Shown in pieces: positions 41,628 through 43,211 of a stretch of 43,211 nucleotides of DNA. The stretch is taken from positions 1 through 43,211 of the forward strand of contig JAUZOQ010000021.1 in assembly GCA_030706385.1 (NCBI GenBank), read 5' to 3'. The translations under genes and the position numbers were made by a program. This DNA is from Bacteroidota bacterium. GTDB taxonomy: Bacteria; Bacteroidota; Ignavibacteria; Palsa-1295. Every line of letters begins with the position of its first letter. Position 1 is the first letter of the stretch. Below the pieces are notes generated by a model. The model did no database searches and had not been told where the DNA came from. It worked only from the letters and a program-made list of their open reading frames with translations.

Positions 41628-42182
41628 ATGAAGCGCATCCTCAGCTCCCTTTTTCTTATGGTTCTGCTCAGTTGCGGACAATCACATGCGCCGCTGGCTA
41701 ATCATGTTGTCGTCCGAATGCGCGACAACTCCACAAAAGATTATTTCTTGCTTGCGATCCATGATAGTTCGCTGATCGTCGCACCATTTGTCAAAGGTGA
41801 ATCGATCGATCTCGGTTCGTTAGTCGGATCTGCAGAATCGATTCCATTTTCATCCATTCGAGTCGTTACACATTCCGAGAAGGCTTCCGGCGATGACGAA
41901 TTCATCGGAGGATTCATCGGCTGTTTCACGGGCGGCACGATCGGCGGCTGCGCCGCAGCCCAAAGTGCGTTTGGTGAAAACTCCGTGCCACCAACACTGC
42001 CGGTGGCAGTGCTCTACATTGCCAGTCCGTTTATTGGAATTGGTGTTGGAGTTCTCATTGCCGATCTCATGGCCGCTGGAAATGAAGAATATTTTCTCGA
42101 TACCAAACCGCAAATCGAAAATTTGCGGCACTTCGCGTATTACTCGAAGCAGGAACCACCACAATTGAAGATTCTTAAATGA
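41628..42182 (+). CDS. Glycine-zipper lipoprotein (paralogue 1)
   Basis: The 184-residue protein starts MKRILSSLFLMVLLSCGQSH, with a lipobox (LLSC). The mature part begins with a beta-rich segment (VVVRMRDNSTKDYFLLAIHD, SSLIVAPFVKGESIDLGSL), typical of all three copies, and carries a Gly-rich region (FIGGFIGCFTGGTIGGCAAA) and a hydrophobic segment (VLYIASPFIGIGVGVLIADL) with GxxxG steps. The C-terminus resumes a polar domain with FLDTKPQIENLRHFAYYSKQ. It is a lipid-anchored protein that may also insert hydrophobic glycine-zipper helices into a membrane. Its TGA overlaps the next ATG (ATGA). Confidence 0.8.
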   Translation: MKRILSSLFLMVLLSCGQSHAPLANHVVVRMRDNSTKDYFLLAIHDSSLIVAPFVKGESIDLGSLVGSAESIPFSSIRVVTHSEKASGDDEFIGGFIGCFTGGTIGGCAAAQSAFGENSVPPTLPVAVLYIASPFIGIGVGVLIADLMAAGNEEYFLDTKPQIENLRHFAYYSKQEPPQLKILK

Positions 42183-42739
42183 AGAAGATCGCTTCGTCGC
42201 TTCTCTTAGTCGTACTGCTAAGCTGCGGCACATCGCAGCCCAATGTGCATAATCGGATCAGCATTCAATTCCGCGACTCAGCCATCGGTGATTTCTTCCT
42301 CCTTTCGGTGCGCGATCATTCAGTTGTTGTCGCTCCGTATGCCAGCGAGTATATTTCCGTTGGTTCACTCATCATTACTGCGAAGAATGTTCCGTTCGAA
42401 AAGATCGAGAAGATCTACTATAAGGGCGATCGTATGCCCGGAAGTATTGTCCTTCCCGCACTCGGAGGTGCTGCGATCGGCGGCTGCGCAACGTGTCATT
42501 ACCAATGCAATATCACCGGCGATGGCGGCGGAATGAGCGCCGATGAAATTCATCGGCAAGAGCGGATTCAACTCTTCGGCCTCGGCGGCGGATTTCTCGC
42601 CGGAGCGCTCCTTGGTTACTTTTTCAACTATCAGGATCAGGAATACTCGCTTACCAGTACGCATGACATCCAGCATCTTCGCAATTTCTACGCGCTATTC
42701 CCGAATAAAGAGCCGTCAGATCTGGAGCAGATAAAATGA
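42179..42739 (+). CDS. Glycine-zipper lipoprotein (paralogue 2)
   Basis: The 186-residue protein starts MKKIASSLLLVVLLSCGTSQ, again with an LLSC lipobox, and repeats the layout of its neighbours: beta-rich ISIQFRDSAIGDFFLLSVRD, SVVVAPYASEYISVGSLIIT, a Gly-rich zone VLPALGGAAIGGCATCHYQC, a hydrophobic GLGGGFLAGALLGYFF segment and a C-terminal polar part (YSLTSTHDIQHLRNFYALFP). Its Cys-His-Cys segment (CATCHYQC) is not shared with copy 1 and might bind metal or haem. It starts 4 bases before the previous stop and ends as ATGA with the third copy. Confidence 0.8.
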   Translation: MKKIASSLLLVVLLSCGTSQPNVHNRISIQFRDSAIGDFFLLSVRDHSVVVAPYASEYISVGSLIITAKNVPFEKIEKIYYKGDRMPGSIVLPALGGAAIGGCATCHYQCNITGDGGGMSADEIHRQERIQLFGLGGGFLAGALLGYFFNYQDQEYSLTSTHDIQHLRNFYALFPNKEPSDLEQIK

Positions 42740-43211
42740 AGAGTATCTTCTATTTTGCTCTTTTGCTTACACTGATCCTCAGTAGTTGCGCCTCGCATCC
42801 GACGCAGACGAACCGGATCAATATTCAGTATACAAATGGGCAAAGTCAAGATGCTATCCTTCTTGCAACCCGGCCGAAAGCTCTGCTCGTCGCTCCGGTG
42901 AATATCGGCGAGTCACGCGATACGCTTTTAGCATCGGCCACAAGTATTCCGATGGATTCGGTCTTTCGTGTTTCCTTCTCTCGAAAGCCCGTGCTCACCG
43001 ATGCAATTCCTGGCGCGCTCTGGGGATTGCCTCTCGGTTTAGTCGCCGGCTATTTCGTTTTTGCAGCGATCGCCCCTCCATTTGGCGGATTGTTTTTCGC
43101 GACATATTGGGTCGCGACTCCAATCATCGGATCCCTCGTCGGCGGAGCGATAGGCTATGCGACCGGAGCGCAGAGCCGGGAATTCGATCCTCACGATTTT
43201 CGCGATTATAT
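42736..43211 (+). CDS. Glycine-zipper lipoprotein (paralogue 3, partial, runs off right edge)
   Basis: The frame opens with ATG at 42736 (overlapping the previous TGA) and stays open to the end of the window, 158 codons plus two bases. It starts MKSIFYFALLLTLILSSCAS with a lipobox (LSSC), then the same beta block (INIQYTNGQSQDAILLATRP, ALLVAPVNIGESRDTLLASA), and a hydrophobic Gly-rich region (ALWGLPLGLVAGYFVF ... GSLVGGAIGYATGAQSREFD). The C-terminus is cut. More copies could follow beyond the window. Confidence 0.78.
   Translation, partial: MKSIFYFALLLTLILSSCASHPTQTNRINIQYTNGQSQDAILLATRPKALLVAPVNIGESRDTLLASATSIPMDSVFRVSFSRKPVLTDAIPGALWGLPLGLVAGYFVFAAIAPPFGGLFFATYWVATPIIGSLVGGAIGYATGAQSREFDPHDFRDY

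Overview
The window looks like chromosome from a Gram-negative member of the Bacteroidota/FCB group, possibly a Kapabacteria- or Ignavibacteria-like lineage (inference). Three large secreted proteins end in type IX secretion (T9SS) type-A-like sorting domains. Many genes are preceded by the Bacteroidota -7 element TAnnTTTG. There are many lipoproteins and outer-membrane barrels, and a menaquinone-type MenG/UbiE methyltransferase. No rRNA or tRNA gene was recognised.

Left part (1-28.4 kb), mostly ordinary chromosome. On the minus strand: an ECF sigma factor with a membrane-anchored, proline-rich partner that runs off the left edge; then LD-carboxypeptidase and MenG/UbiE coupled by TAATG; a histidine-rich polytopic membrane protein; an outer-membrane barrel; a lipoprotein; and a very small C2H2 zinc-finger protein. 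Next come a half-length CarB (carbamoyl-phosphate synthase large subunit, N-terminal half only), two plus-strand BNR/T9SS proteins, a secreted protein/lipoprotein pair, a DUF885 peptidase-like protein, a large secreted fibre-like protein, small envelope proteins, PrfA (RF1), a GxxExxY protein, a third BNR/T9SS protein, a DUF92 membrane protein and a Wzx-type flippase. A 28-codon leader ORF with a strong Shine-Dalgarno overlaps the start of the second BNR gene.

Centre (28.4-32.1 kb). A gap of about 0.8 kb holds a candidate structured RNA and a good promoter. It is followed by an unsecreted 741-residue protein with tryptophan/cysteine clusters and a small membrane protein.

Right part (32.1-41.5 kb), the most unusual region. 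The minus strand carries an incomplete HK97-type phage head set: S78 prohead protease, major capsid protein, a DUF5675 protein, a holin-like peptide, a gp6-like head-tail connector, and two small unknown proteins at the positions of neck or tail-completion genes. No terminase, portal or tail tube is visible, and the genes are spaced apart. Interleaved on the plus strand are four paralogous secreted proteins with C1q-like C-terminal domains, three of them stop/start coupled, and a four-helix-bundle (S23/IVS) gene. Several phage-like genes are bordered by short period-7/8 repeat arrays, each with its own unit; two of these tracts are inverted. I consider this the best candidate for an undescribed system: either a decayed prophage or a domesticated capsid module.

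Right edge (41.6-43.2 kb): three tandem paralogous glycine-zipper lipoproteins with ATGA overlaps, the third cut by the window end.
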